Source: Pictodentalium vernedei (Eukaryota > Mollusca > Scaphopoda > Dentaliida > Dentaliidae). From it: a stretch of DNA of 64,000 nucleotides. Within the stretch, counting starts at the first letter, position 1; each line of letters opens with the position of its first letter. The position numbers and the translations under genes are program-made. The notes under the pieces are model-generated. The model worked only from the letters and a program-made list of their open reading frames with translations. It was not told the DNA's origin and made no database searches. The DNA lies in the NCBI GenBank assembly GCA_031216915.1, contig CM062292.1:68684790-68748789 (forward strand). The letters are read 5' to 3'. This document shows, in pieces, positions 1 through 12,194 of this stretch.

Positions 1-1181
1 TGAAGGCGGGGGTCATTGAACATTCAAATTCTCCCTACAATTCACCAGTGGTACTTGTGAAGAAGAAAGACAGCAGCGTCAGATTCTGCATTGATTTCAG
101 ACGATTGAACGCCATAACTAGATTTGACAATGAGCCCATGGGGAACATGGAAGACATAATGACTGGTTTGCAGGGTGCTGAATTTTTCAGCAAAATAGAT
201 TTGAGCAAGGGCTACTGGCAAATTCCTGTTAGGAAAACCGACAGGCATATGGCCGCATTCACAACCCCGGATGGGTGTTTTCAATTCCGAAAGCCCCTTT
301 TTGGAATGATCAATGCTGGCGCCACCTTCAATAGGATGATGCGCAAACTGCTGGCGGACACGCGGGACATAGTTCACTACGTGGCCGATATCTTATGCAA
401 GCCGCGTTCGTGTCCAGAGCACACTGAAGTACTGAGGGGGTTGCTCTTGAGACCCAGGAAGGCAGGGCTGACAGTAAAACCTTTCAACTGTGAAGTAGGG
501 TTCAGGACCATCGAGTTTCTCGGTCACAAGGTTGAAGAAGGAAAGGTGGCTATGGATGACGAGAAGCTCGAGAGGATTCGCAATGCTAGTTCTCCACAGA
601 CGAAGCGGCAGGTGAGAACGTTCTTGGGGTTAGCTGGATACTACAGAAAGTTCGTGCCAAACTTTGCAGATATCGCAGCGCCTTTGACATATCTCACAGA
701 GCAGGGTAGACCAAATAAGGTCAAGTGGGAACCTCCACAAGACAGGGCATTTAGGATGCTAAGGGATGTGCTCAGTAAGGCACCAATTCTCCGTTTGCCT
801 GACTTTGCTAGGCCTTTCCCAGTACAGGCCGACGCGTCTAACACGGGGGTTGGTGCAGTTTTACTACAGGAATACGAGAATGGGCGATTCCCGATGGCGT
901 ACGTCAGCGAGAAGCTGCTCCCGAGGGAACGTAACTATTAGATCATTGAACGGGAGTGTCTAGCGATTTTTTTTGCCGTCAAAAAGTTCCAAAACCTTTT
1001 GTACGGAAGGGAGTTTGTACGCCACACGGATCACAGGCTCTTGGCCTATATCCAGAAAAGTAAGGTGGAAAGTAGCAGGATCATGCGGTGGTCCCTCCTG
1101 CTACAGAATTACTGTTTCAGAATAGTAGCAATCAAGGGTAGTCAAAGTGTTGCGGTTGACTACCTCAGTCGTCAGATTTAA
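1..1181 (+). mobile_element. Fossil Ty3/gypsy LTR retrotransposon, pol fragment (RT and RNase H)
   Basis: The conceptual translation shows Ty3/gypsy reverse transcriptase blocks (SPVVLVKKKD, CIDFRRLN, FFSKIDLSKGYWQIP), the connection region (FLGLAGYYRKFVPNF, PLTYLT) and RNase H (VQADASNTGVGAVLL, then HTDHRLLAYI and DYLSRQ). It begins upstream of the window. The visible part is broken about once or twice, so this is a fossil. No integrase follows RNase H; in Gmr1-like gypsy elements integrase lies upstream of RT, so that order is possible, as is loss. Age cannot be set because no LTR pair is visible. The family call is secure, the clade is not. Confidence 0.95.
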
Positions 1182-2868
1182 TTCGAACACTGTACGTTAA
1201 CCCGTCTGTCGCGTGTTCGTGGACAGAAAATAAGCGTTAGTGTGAATGTGGAGTGAGTTGTGTAAATAATTAAAGGTGTGTATATTAAAGATGTGCTGTT
1301 TGAGTGTAAATTAGTTATTAGTGTGACAGCGAGGCAAATCTAGTTGGCCTCATTGAGAGTGTTTTTTTGTTTTTTTTTGGAACAAGCGGGGTTTTGTTCC
1401 TTGGTAGGAGGTTGTCACGCTATTTGAGGCCAAGAGTTGGGAATACAACTTTATTATTTTTTTTATGTAATTTAACTTGGACTAATGTATACACAAGTCC
1501 TAAGATTTGTCGAAAAAACCCACAAATCACAGTAATATGGCGAAGATTGCTGGCGAAATCTATGGGAGCCTTCGATTAAATAATATTTATTTGCTTGTGT
1601 CACGCTATCTGGTTAAATGGTCAATTAGAAATAATGCGGCCAACTTAACCTCGAATTAGCTAGAATGTTGTTTCACGTTTTCGAAGCAGAGATAAGTTAG
1701 CGTACATATGTGGAAATGGCAAGCGATTTTCTCTTTATGGTTACACTAAACCAATGTATCATCCTGTCCATCGTGGAGTTGAATTAGCGATTGTTCACGG
1801 GTAATTTGAACATAAACAGTTTAATCGTGTTCTGGCCATTTCGGACAATCATTAAAATGTCTAGTTGTTTCAAAAGAGGCATATCTTACCAAGCCAGGAG
1901 AGCTCCGAGATATGTTGCCAGACATCACAGAACACGAGCTCATAATAATAAAAGTGTCCACGAAATGTCAAGCGAATCTAACTCAAACAAAATACGCATT
2001 AATATCTCTATACATATCGAATTACAAAGCACTCGTTAAATCAGAATTAATATGCTTAAACTTTGCGTTCCGACTGTATAAGAGGGAAGCAGAATTCTGA
2101 GGTGGGCAGTTGGCCTGAGGGCACTCAGAGAAGGTCAGTGTTTAGCCTTGGCCGTCGAGGGTCATGGGCACCGAGATTGAAAGTCTGCGTATTGTCGTAA
2201 CCCTGTGAGGGCTGTAAGGAACCGATAGTAGTTTGTTAACGGCTGCGAACCGTAGTGGCATAGTAGCCAAAGAAGTAAAAGCTGTAACGCTGAGGTCTAA
2301 AAACCGTATTAAGAGCTTGAGTAAGCGCTTAAATGACTCGCGAGATAAGATAGTTTTAGGCGGTGCGAGAATTGGTGATGTTGAGAACACTTTGCAGAAT
2401 ATTTTTATGAAAGCTTTGTTAAGTATATATCTGAAGGCGAAGAATAACTTAACCCCGTGAGATACAGGCAAGGCGCAAAGTGATCGTGAACTGTGATTGA
2501 ACTGTGAGAACGCTGATAGAGTCACACAAGCAGAACATTATGTGTTAAGCAAGAATGACTGTGAATTTAACCCTGAGAGTAGGAAGCAACGAGAAGTGAA
2601 TGGACACTTTGTATGTACCACAAACCGTGAGGAAATGAAGATGATGTGAGGTTGATCCAGTGGACACAGGTGGCTGTGGGAGAGGTCGTGGGCCCTGAAG
2701 AATAAACTTTTATCCGCGTAATTAGTGTATTCTTATGGATAATTTTGTGAGTAATTTGTTTCATATTTTATTTCTTCGTACATGTAAATAAATGATCTTT
2801 TCAGTGAATTATCGTTGATTACCCTTTGGCGCTGTAAGCCACAGCCACCTTCAGGAATCCTAACAATC
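1182..2868 (+). other. Probable 3' untranslated region and LTR of the gypsy fossil
   Basis: Non-coding sequence after the pol fragment. It carries a TATAAG motif at 2077-2082 and AATAAA signals at 2701-2706 and 2787-2792, the layout expected of U3-R-U5. The upstream LTR is outside the window, so LTR ends and age cannot be fixed. No convincing cellular gene is seen here. Confidence 0.4.
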
Positions 2869-3591
2869 CCAAGCGGACGGGGCATTGATAAAGTGGCAAG
2901 GATTACGTTCAAACTGGGGTTCAGATGACAGTTACTGGCTGTCGGCTGAGCGCTGATAAGAACATAAATTTTCCCCCATCATATCGAACATCAATCTAAC
3001 CCCGGTAATAGTGCGACACCCGGCAACATTAAATGTATGTTGGGGAAACTTGGCTAATGGTTCGCTGCAATATTATCAAGGGCGCAGGCGGCGAGTGGGT
3101 TTGCTACCCTTCTTGCCCCCAGCTAGTGGGGCAGAGCGTACTCTTTTTGTCAGAAGTGCACTAGCGGAAAAGACTTTATTTTCCGAGAACTGCAGCCGAG
3201 AAACTCTCGAGTATTCGTTTCTAACGTGTTTTACGTTTGCCAGTACTAATGGGTTGGGGTTTTAGGTGGGGAGATAGATTCACAGAGGCTGTACAGGATC
3301 TGACTAACAAATGCAATCCGACTCAAGGGATTGGGTTAACATACTTCACCCCAATTCAGTCGGCTTTAGTTGACGATATGCCTCAACTCTAGTGTGGTAA
3401 CTCCCGGCAATTGGAGCAGGGTAAGAGTGAATTTATCTGAGATTAGAGCACATAACTGATGGGCTCTCAATCAATCAAAAGCGACAGGTAGATCTTAATT
3501 TAGCGGGTGAGTTTTAAAGCTTTAAACACGTAACTTCCTTTGAGTGCAACAAGACGTCATCTGCAATGCAAAAGGACTCAATGGACGCCAC
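2869..3591. other. Non-coding stretch with no recognised gene
   Basis: No coding domain or element end is recognised apart from the short dispersed repeat at 3151-3228. The open frames are short and unlike known proteins. Confidence 0.4.
3151..3228 (+). repeat. Dispersed repeat family R1, copy 1
   Basis: A block of about 78 bp starting CAGAAGTGCACTAG and ending CGTTTCTAACG. It recurs at 55421-55494 in the same orientation and at 29773-29848 and 63598-63680 inverted. No protein or terminal repeat is visible, so its origin is unknown. Confidence 0.7.
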
Positions 3592-4105
3592 ACACTGCAA
3601 ACATATAGGTTCTCTTTAGAACCAAAACTGGTTCTAATCTTGTCTCTGAGATGGAACCAGTTCTGTTTAAACAGTATTTATTTCAAATCAAATATATTTA
3701 TAAAGATTAACATTAAATATTAACAGAATTAAACATAAATTGGGGGGATTTCAGTCGTAAGTTTAGAGCTTATACGAGGTTGTCTCAAATCATTATTAAG
3801 CAAAGGAGATATGAACAGTTGCCATATCGAACCATGTTTTGGTTCTATGCAGAACCAAAACTGGTTCGATATGCCAACTGTTCATATCTCCTTTGTTTCA
3901 AAATGTTTGGCGACTGCATTTAATAAGCTCCAAGTTTACTGCTGAATCTACTTCAGTTTATGTAATATTCTGTTAAAATCGAATGCTAATCTTTATAAAT
4001 TTATTTGATTTGAAATAAATACTGTTTAAACAGAACTGATTCCATCTCAGGGACAAGATTAGAACCAGTTTGGGTTCTAAAGAGAACCTATATTTTTTGC
4101 AGTGT
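3592..4105. mobile_element. Foldback MITE with long inverted arms
   Basis: Arms start ACACTGCAA and end TTGCAGTGT. The left arm (TTCTCTTTAGAACC, ATGGAACCAGTTCTG, AAACAGTATTTATTTC) returns inverted on the right. A near-perfect inner palindrome lies around 3804-3895 (CAAAGGAGATATGAACAG and its complement). It has no coding potential. No convincing target-site duplication was found, so the superfamily is open. Confidence 0.8.
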
Positions 4106-4902
4106 AATGTCAACACTATTGAGTGTCACATTACAATATATCAATTTATGATGCACTGCAAACTCCCGGTCTTATCCCTTACCCATAGGTCGAGTGCCCT
4201 TTCTGATAACCACCCTGTCCGCGCCCTCGGATACTCCCGGCACCCGCGCCCTCGGATGCTCTCGGCACCCTTGAGCATCAAATCAAGTTTTCCCATACAT
4301 GCACATCTGTGTTCAAATTTGGGGTAAGCAGCAAATGCTCAATATACACATTTATTTTACTTGGTCGATGCAAAGGGTAAAAATGTTCTATAAACGCTTA
4401 CGTTACTGTATGGACATGTCATATTGAGACGACGAAAGGATCATTAAGTTACGTCCTTTGTGTTTTTATTTAAATTAATATTCGTTTTACCGAAAATTTT
4501 ATCAAACATTCTCGTTATGCACTTTATTTTTATTATTTGTTATTTATTTAATTAAATTTCGACCAAATGTGATATTGACTCTCATCTAACGCCCTTTAGT
4601 TATCTGTATTCCCGAGTGGTGTCCACGGGTACTGAATATTCGTTATTGTACCCGGTGCTTCATTAAACTAAACTTTTGATGATTACTCCTGTAATTAGTG
4701 TTAGGAATCTAATATTATTGCGTCCGTAGAAATATTGCCCTCCCGTTGAAATTAATCAGTCCACAGCTATACTGTATGAGGAAATACATCTAAGTTATTT
4801 GTTATTGCACTTTATTCCTTTTCTCTTCTTGATTACCCCTGTCATTTGTTATTGCATTTTTTTACTTCTAATGTTGTTTGCCTCTCGGGGTAAGCCATTC
4901 TT
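4106..4902. other. AT-rich non-coding stretch with two shared repeat pieces
   Basis: 4114-4260 resembles 56208-56330 (GAGTGTCACATTAC and following), and 4645-4776 matches 41447-41578. Nothing else was recognised. Confidence 0.45.
4645..4776 (+). repeat. Dispersed repeat shared with 41447-41578
   Basis: Both copies begin TTGTACCCGGTGCTTCATTA, contain TAATATTATTGCGTCCGT and end near ACTGTA. No terminal repeat or protein is visible. The copy at 41 kb lies between a TTAA MITE and a LINE 3' end. Confidence 0.7.
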
Positions 4903-5136
4903 TTAACCCTTTACCTAACTTGCAAACAAAATTCATGAATAATTAATCTTTTTAATTTTTTGTCACAAAAACGTAGGTTATGACCCCTCATTGGAACGAG
5001 CTCAAGGAGATCGTTCCAAAGAGGGGCTATAATCTATGCTTTTGAGACAAAAAATGAAAAAAATAATGAAAATTAATTGGCGATTTTTGTGAATTGCGCT
5101 GGCCAGTTTTGGCCGTTACGTTGAGTAAAGAGTTAA
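4903..5136. mobile_element. piggyBac-type MITE (TTAA), subfamily B
   Basis: Bounded by TTAA, with inverted ends CCCTTTACC and GAGTAAAGAG. A palindromic centre (ATGACCCCTCATTGGAACGA, and its inverted partner) sits between subfamily B arms matching a 'tgtctcaaaa' block. A TTAA target and CCC ends are piggyBac hallmarks. It is non-coding. Confidence 0.85.
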
Positions 5137-6725
5137 AAAAAAATTGTTTTTTAAAAAAAAGTTTTTTTACCTTATCTTTTTGAGACCACTTAGTCCTCGA
5201 ATACTGGCTTACCGAAGTTTCTGAATTTTTTTACACACAAATCCATGCCAAAATATAGCCCAAATCGACCTTTTTAAAGTGCTTGGAAATTAACCGCCGT
5301 ATGCAGTAAAAATTTACCGTAAATTTAGTGTGTAATATGATACGACAAAATCACCACACAACTTTTTCATCAACATTGAATAAACCCCACGGATGACAAA
5401 ATGTCGTGATTTTCAGCAAAAACTGAGCAATTTCTAAAGGCAGGTTTTCCTTACTTTGGTATATTTTGATGCAGCAATAACCATGGAATAAAGTTATTGT
5501 AAAAGCTTTCCTGTTGGTGGAAACCCTTTTCCATTCCGATTGCTAGACTAAATGATTGAAAGGTACGAAATATGCCAACTTCAGTTGCTGTTTTCCATCG
5601 GTTTCGAGGGGGTTAACTTCAAACTCGTTAATACATGCGTTTGGAATACACCATTTAACAAATTCTCCGTGATGAGTTTTGTCGTAGAATTTAAACCAAT
5701 ATTTGATTAGGCTGCTTAAAGAAAAGTGCAGTAAAAATAAACTTCGATTTTTATACAACTTTGTACTTTTATGTATTGTTTTCTCTAAAACTGAAACGAT
5801 GTAGAGCATATTTTATACTATGATTACCTATTCTTCTATATATAAAAAGACTATGACATAAATTTTAGCTTTACACACCAACCGTGATGAACACGTCAGT
5901 AATGGGATTTCACTAGTTAAAATGTACACCTACAGTGGAACTACATCCAAGTTGACCTTTGGAAACCTCGACCTGAATACAAACTTGTCTAAATTTATCG
6001 CTCGTCGCCTCGCGAAGAGTGAAATGAAAGTGACAATTATTTGTTACGTTTTAAATGAGTTTACGTCAGAGATGCCAAAAAATAAGAAACATCCGTTGCC
6101 TCATGTTAATAAAGCATCCATAACTCGAAATAGTATGTTATTATGTTATTAAAATGAAAAAGGCCACGTGATTTGCGCGTTTTCTTCTTCCATTTCGTTT
6201 CGGCGATACAATTGACAGCGGAAGTACTGCCCTCCGGTGCTCATGTAAACAAAAACAGATTCGCACGTATGTACGTCTGCTGCTCAGTAAAATCGAGAAA
6301 AAAAAAGGCTCGCGGTTAACATCACTTCACCACTCGTGGTGAACATTTGGTACACCAAGCTACCATGGGTATATTCTATATGGTTTACATAACGGTAATC
6401 AGAAGTTAAAGGCCAATTGGGTTACATAAATATCAGTATTGCAAGAAACCCCAATTTTTCAGTAATTTTTTTCTTTTTTTTTTCTCTTCTCATTCCACAA
6501 AACATAACACATGTGGCTCATTTTGCTTTGCATACCATATGTATTTAACATTCATGGAGCGACAAAGTTTGTTCTATATGTTTTATTGTCCCGCTTTATC
6601 CAAAATCTGTTTGCTTTGCCGAAAATTAGTTCTGTCGGAAAAACCTCATTTTTCAGTAAATGTTGCATTAAATGTCGTGCTAGAACTTCAACCTCAGTTA
6701 GCAATCTAACTGATCACACACCCCA
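5137..6725. other. Long AT-rich stretch with no recognised gene
   Basis: There are only short unassigned frames and homopolymer A/T tracts. No conserved domain, splice-supported lectin exon or bounded repeat was recognised. Confidence 0.4.
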
Positions 6726-6973
6726 TTAACCCTTTATCCAACGCAGACAATTTCAAAATTTATTATTTTAAATATCATTTTTCATTTTTGTCCAAAAATT
6801 TCAACAAAACCATATCATGTGACCCCTCTTTGGAACGAGCTCGACGAGCTCGTTCCAAAGAGGGGTCACATGATATAGTTTTGTTGAAATTTTTCGTTAA
6901 ATAATATTTTTTCAGCTGCTGAATTTGCATATTACGCGGGCGGATGCGGGCGATTCGTTGGGTAAAAGGTTAA
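6726..6973. mobile_element. piggyBac-type MITE (TTAA), subfamily A
   Basis: TTAA on both sides, ends CCCTTTATCCAACG and CGTTGGGTAAAAGG. The centre folds as CTCTTTGGAACGAGCTCG with its complement. Subfamily A carries CCATATCATGTGACC-type arms and a GCGGGCGGATGCGGGCG block near the right end. Confidence 0.9.
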
Positions 6974-7153
6974 AGACGCTCTGGCTACGTCCCTGTCCTC
7001 TACCGAAAATAATTGAATTCCGTTCTTGAATATTCCGCTTTTTTATGGTTGACTTGCCTAAACAGACGAGTGACCATGGAATACAATCTGAGTAAAGACT
7101 GACTTTATTTTCAACTAGAAGGTACAATATTTACAAGGTCAATAGCAGAGACA

Positions 7154-7310
7154 TCAGATTAGATTCGCGATTTTCGAGCTTATTTTCTCGAGAAATCGAC
7201 CAAGCCTAAAAAAACTAGGGACCTTCCAAGCCCCAATTTTGGCTCGAGTCGAATCTCGAAATGAATCTCTGGTAAGGTTTCGAATCGAATCTCGAATCCT
7301 AATGTCAGTG
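7154..7310. repeat. Diverged TCGAATC-rich repeat
   Basis: Multiple TCGAATC/GATTCGA words occur here and at 8158-8265, 11745-12260, 13120-13215 and 18240-18660. The copies are diverged relatives without clear ends, probably remnants of one old non-coding family. Confidence 0.4.
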
Positions 7311-7546
7311 AGTGCTAGTAGAGAGATACTGTGATAGGTAGACATACAACAGCATACGCGTGTCGGTATAAATTAGAAAACTGTGAAAATGGTGAAAATA
7401 CAATGTAATCTGTTGCTTTTGATAACAGAAAGTATAATTTGAGCACATTAAAATAAAATTTTCTCTCTGTGAATGGCATGGATTTTTCACGGATGATTTC
7501 TTGAGTTAAATTTTGTTGATTTTTTTTTATCAAATCTAGTCATGGT

Positions 7547-8025
7547 TAGGGCTGAAATAGTTAACTGGTTATCCGCTTAACCAAAGGTTATTGGAACAAC
7601 CGGTTTTGAAACTCATAACCGGTTAACCGTTCTTATCACATGCAAATATACATGCATTGCAAATGTTTCTAAAAAACATGATGGTAAAGTATTTTATGGC
7701 AAATATAAGTTTAACCCCTTTCCCAACAAAGCGGCAAAAATAACCAGAAAGTAACCTCAAATAACCATCCCAAGGCCTATGGTTACTTTTTACTGCCTTG
7801 GTAAGACCATACATTTGATACAAACATAGATATCATTAGAACCGGCTCACCGGTCCGGTTCTAATGATACAAATGTTTATTCCGTTTCATTGGAAAATTA
7901 CTTAGAAGTTTTGTAAAAATAGCAATTTTATAACTGGAATACCTTACATATCCGATTAACCGGTTAACCGTTGTTGTACCATATGATTAACCGGTTATGG
8001 AAATATCATATCCGTTTCAGCCTTA
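7547..8025. mobile_element. hAT-type foldback MITE (8-bp TSD)
   Basis: Ends TAGGGCTGAAATAG and CGTTTCAGCCTTA are inverted repeats. GTCATGGT stands on both sides (7539-7546 and 8026-8033), a perfect 8-bp target duplication. The interior has repeated CCGGTTAACCG palindromes and a central ACCGGCTCACCGGTCCGGT hairpin. It is non-coding. Confidence 0.85.
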
Positions 8026-8320
8026 GTCATGGTTGCTTCACACCAGTCATGACTAGATTGGATGAAAAATATTTTAGAAACACACGGCGAGTTAAAAGTT
8101 AACGTTATTCATGTCGAATATGACGAACGTACCCGTATTTTAAATATTTTAAATAGAAGTGGGTTTGGGTTCGAAAATACCAATCAGAGATTGGTTTCGA
8201 TCCGAATCGAATCATCGCCGCGGTTTCGAGCCGTATCGAATCTCGAACCGTTCGCAGATCCCTACAAAAAAACTACTCTTTTATCTGGTTCAGTTTAGAT
8301 GATAAAAGTCTCTTGTTGAG

Positions 8321-8677
8321 TTATTTATTTATTAGTGTTTTAAGGTCACATATTTCTGCACAATGGCTAACCATGACCATGACAGTTTTACGGGTGGAGG
8401 AAGCCGGAGTACCCGGAGAGAACCACCGAGCAACGGCGAGCAACTGTAGGCTCCCCAGCATACCAACTCCACACAAGCAGGGTTAGCATTGGTTGAAGAC
8501 AGGTGCACTATCGACGTGCAGTACGCCTTAGTACACAACGTCACTGTGCCCCCACGTGGGCAATGGGAGTGAAGTGTCTTGCCTAAGGACACAACGCGGT
8601 TGCCGCAGGTGGGATTCGAACCGAGAACCTCTCGGCTTGCAGCCTGTACCTCTACCAACTGGGCCACCACGCCCCCT
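8321..8677 (-). mobile_element. tRNA-headed SINE (type 2 head)
   Basis: Read on the minus strand, a tRNA-like head (box B as GGTTCGAATCCC) is followed by the common body (GTCCTTAGGCAAGACACTTC, CCACCCGTAAAACTGTCA) and an AAATAA tail. It is full length or nearly so, with no coding role. Confidence 0.9.
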
Positions 8678-8690
8678 TTTGAGTTTGACA

Positions 8691-8776
8691 TTCGGGAATT
8701 TGACTATGAAAATCCATTTGTTAACAAGTCCCGAAGGGACGAGTTAACAAATAGTTTTCGATAGTCATATTCCCGA
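8691..8776. repeat. Hairpin palindrome
   Basis: TTCGGGAATTTGACTATGAA and its near complement flank a TCCCGAAGGGA loop. The SINE at 8321-8677 abuts it on the left. It probably belongs to a small foldback MITE. Confidence 0.7.
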
Positions 8777-9787
8777 ATTTCTAACGAAACAGGCGACGTT
8801 TATCTCCACTGCCGTGTAATTCCTGTCATCGTTAGATATGAAAAAAGTCTCCAAACCTGTTTTATTTGAGGGAAAACATTAAAAAAATGGAATTTTCAAT
8901 CTCGGTCCTTTTACCATGATCGAATTAACAAGATGAACTTCAAAGCACGGACGCTAACAACCGTTGCTATAGAAAACAACTCCGGGGTGTGTTCGATCTA
9001 TGACAGGAGCGGTTTAGCGCCGTTGCATGCACGTAGCGTGAACGCAGATATGTTCTAATTGACCCTCTACCGACAATTAGAGCACGGTAAGAGTGACCTT
9101 ACCTGAGATTATAGCACGGAGCCGTCGGGCTTTCAACCAATCAAATTACGGGCTCAAAAAGACTAACGAGGTCGAATTTAACTGATGAATTACAATCGGA
9201 ATTGGATTCGACCCGAAATTCCAGATTAGTAAGACCCTAATAAAAAGGCGTTCTACCTGACGACAATATGCAAGTCAAAGAATTTTTTTTAATAATGAAA
9301 TACAGGTTATTTTCTACTATTTGTCGGAACAGGTGTGCTCTGTTCGTTCTTCTGATGTACGTTTGTGTAAGGTCATGCGGTACATACACTAGATGATTTT
9401 GGGTTTGTAATATTTCCCTCGCTTTAACTGTAGTTCGAGCGATATCAGTGCCAATACCGCTCGCGATTGTCTCCGAAGAGTACAGAAAAAATGATTAGAA
9501 GTCTGGCAACGGAACGCCGAACTTGAGTTGGCTAAATAACTGACTCGAGCTCAAAATGTGCAGATCTATCGTCAGTCAGCACAATCAATCTAATCTTATA
9601 ATTGTTCTTAATTGTAGTATGATGTGAATCAATTTAAAACTTTCACTGCTATAGGTCCGTACTGAGTACGGACCCTAATTTTGATATCCAGTGGTGAAAG
9701 CCCGTACGGAAATTCCACATACACAGAATGGATACAGCAGCACACTATTATTCTCAAACATCAAAAGGGAATACCAGGTAGGCCAAA
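8777..9787. other. Non-coding stretch
   Basis: No gene or bounded element recognised. The 9190-9240 part carries diverged TCGAATC-type words. Confidence 0.4.
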
Positions 9788-9975
9788 CCTGGCTTCACAA
9801 GCCGTTATATATATTTTTTTGTGTTTTGTCGTACCTGGCTTCACAGGCCGTTATATATATTTTTTTGTGTTTTGTCGTACCTGGCTTCACAAGCCGTTAT
9901 ATATATTTTTTTGGTTTTGTCGTTCTGTGGCACAGAACGACAAAACACAAAAAATATATAACGTCCTGTGGGGCA
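9788..9975. repeat. Triple 46-bp tandem repeat closing into an inverted copy
   Basis: Three units start at 9788, 9834 and 9880 (CCTGGCTTCACAAGCCGTTA then TATATATTTTTTTG). The third runs into TTCTGTGGCACAGAA and an inverted partial copy ending TATATAACG. The array can fold as one long hairpin. Its open frames are products of the repeat, not a gene. Confidence 0.85.
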
Positions 9976-10384
9976 CAGTTTGGACGACTTGTTCAGCTAT
10001 TAGTGAGGGTTTTCTTTCTGTTGTTCAAAAATTCAAATATAAATCGAAAAAAAATAAAGTTACCTTTCTTGATGCCATTCAAAGGTTAGTGTGACTCAAA
10101 AATGTTAGTCAAATGGGAAATAAATACAAGTGATAAGACACTTGGACGAGACATTTTTTTTCTGTGGGTAGCTGGAGATCCTGGGTGAGATTATTACATT
10201 ATGTTCAAATATGTACTAACAACTTTAAAATTACAAATAAGTCTACGTCCCCGATGTTTTCAGTTTTTTTCCTTTAAACCCATTTCAGCCAATATACTTT
10301 CCTGCACAGAATATTATTATGTCTCAAAGTTAGTTTGTCCAATCAAAATGCTGGAATACCTTCTAAAGATTCCACCGTATCGGG

Positions 10385-10424
10385 TTACTCACCTGATATT
10401 AATTAATATCAGGTGAGTAGCCGC
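10385..10424. repeat. Perfect short palindrome
   Basis: TACTCACCTGATATTAATT followed directly by its complement. No larger element ends were found. Confidence 0.7.
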
Positions 10425-11095
10425 CATTACTATTTTGATGCAATTCCTCTCACTTCGAATTTTCAAAATCTGAATTAAAACAAAATAAGAGAATTTAGGT
10501 TCCGAAAATATTTTCAAGATACCGTATTTTGTGATTTAAAACATTAAATATGTAAAAAGATGGGCAGAAGATAATATTTGTAGTCTGAAAAGTTCTTTGT
10601 TTTACGACTCCTTCAGTCACTGTTTGGATCGGGTTTTTGAGGTTTTTGAAACATTCCGATCAAACAGAATTAACAGAAAGTCGGTGTGCGTTTCAGATTC
10701 AACTTCAAAGTTCAAGTTGCGTTATTGTTATTGTTTGCTCTACAGTAAAAAAGTGATTTTTAATGTTCAAAACTGCTTTATTAGTCCTTTTTAGGTAGTA
10801 ACAACAGTAAATGTACGCAAGGGGCCTCCAGATTATGCCGAGTTGGCAAGCAGCACTGATCTCAGTGGCAAGCAAGCGATTCGTTTCATTTGTAAACAAG
10901 TACGGCAATCGCCCTTCGCAAAGTGATGATTTGTTTACAATTACCATGGTTACACGTACCGGTGCCTGTTACTGTTCATGATTCTGCGCGGTGCTATCAA
11001 TAGTGGTTCCTGAAAAATAAATTCCGGGCCGTTGTTTGTTTATGGAGAAAATTATTAATCGCTTGATTTACATGGACTTTCGACATAATAAATAT

Positions 11096-11232
11096 GTTAC
11101 ATGGCGTGTAGCTGGCTGATACATTTCCATACAAGGCTCTGAGTGTTCATATCAGGTTCGGCTTCGCCTCACCTGATATGAACACTCATCGCCTTGTATG
11201 GAAATGTATCAGCCAGCTACACGCCATGTAAC
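11096..11232. mobile_element. Compact foldback element
   Basis: Arms of about 60 bp (GTTACATGGCGTGTAGCTGG, ACATTTCCATACAAGGC, GAGTGTTCATATCAGGT) are nearly identical inverted, separated by a TCGGCTTCGCCTC loop. The high arm identity suggests a young insertion. No target duplication was confirmed. Confidence 0.75.
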
Positions 11233-11365
11233 TTATATTATCAATTCGTGAAGGAGAGAAGGGGTTAAAACTTTTTATAATACAATTCCATTTTTGAAAT
11301 TTATCTATATAATCGGAGCGATTATGCCATTTTCAGGGGTAAACAGAAAAGCACTACAAACTCAC

Positions 11366-11529
11366 ATGTTCGTTTTTATCAGTCATAGAAAATAAGTAGG
11401 AAAAACCAGTCGTCGACTTCCTGTTGCATTCGTCTCGTGCTTCTGTCCATCGAAGATGTTGCTTGCCATTAGAAAAATAGTAGCAACTGTGCGTGTTCGC
11501 TCCGAGGACCCAACCGTTTGGACAACTTC
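11366..11529 (-). CDS. C-type lectin domain C, exon 1 (N-terminal part)
   Basis: After a CACTTTTTCAG acceptor the exon reads SCPNGWVLGANTHSCYYFSN, then LRWTEARDEC and a FSMTDKNEH end before a GTGAGT donor. This is the classic start of a long-form CTLD: CPxGW, SCYYF, W-x-EAR-x-x-C. The exon is 164 bp, entering in phase 1 and leaving in phase 0, as in the domain B first exon. It is the third CTLD of the tandem-lectin gene transcribed leftwards. Its second and third exons were not found in the remaining 11 kb and probably lie beyond the window. The call is firm; the ligand is unknown. Confidence 0.85.
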
Positions 11530-11789
11530 CTGAAAAAGTGAATGATATAAACTGTATGAAATAGAGAGAATCTTGTAGATATAAAAGAAGAGGATTATTT
11601 ATAGGTTGCAGGCTCGTCGCTGGGAGCGTATTTTGCAGTAAGCCCCTTTCCCCTTGCGACCCCTATTTTTGTTTTTCGGGTGCACATTTCGGATCGATGA
11701 AGACAGAATATCCGGCAATAACCCATGTGAATTGGAAAGAAGCTTTCAGATTTTTCAATTAAAGATCTACGAAACTTTGAAACTCGATT

Positions 11790-12135
11790 CAATCCGAAGC
11801 TGTCCCGATGATTCGATTCAATATGAGTCGTGCTGACTCGGAATTTTGGAATCGTTGAGTTGATATCAAAATACTATCAAATGTCTCTTTTTGAACTATT
11901 TTTCTTTCATTGGGTCTTCATGACAAAACAGTTCAAGAAGGTTCCGCTTCCGTAACTTCGTCAATTCATTCTGAAATATTTCGCTTTTTGACAGTCGCTC
12001 AAAGACGATTCACTGTCGAACAGAAGACGTGCCAGTCATTACTTATTCCCAGTAAGGTTCCCTCCACAGTTTTCCATGCGTTTCCTAAAAATGTCATGCC
12101 ATACACTCTATTCAAATGCAAATATTCTGTGACTT
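11790..12135. repeat. Tandem duplication, unit 1
   Basis: Contains GCTGTCCCGATGATTCGATT, CGGAATTTTGGAATCGTTGA, TTCAAGAAGGTTCCG and CGCTCAAAGACGATTCACTG. The same order recurs at 12195-12865, and a diverged third copy lies at 18261-18560. It is non-coding. Confidence 0.7.
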
Positions 12136-12194
12136 AGTTATCTGACCCATAACTTGTATTAAAATCCTCAACGAAGTAAACTCCCTTTTCGCAG

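Noticed and set aside
8333-8691. Open frames of 90-140 codons within SINE copies (also at 15653, 28682, 31512, 50494)
   Set aside because: They coincide with SINE bodies, recur in every copy and have no domain; they are read-throughs of repeat sequence.
9681-10094. 137-codon frame with repeated residues
   Set aside because: It is a translation of the 46-bp tandem repeat; two frames are open because of the repeat.
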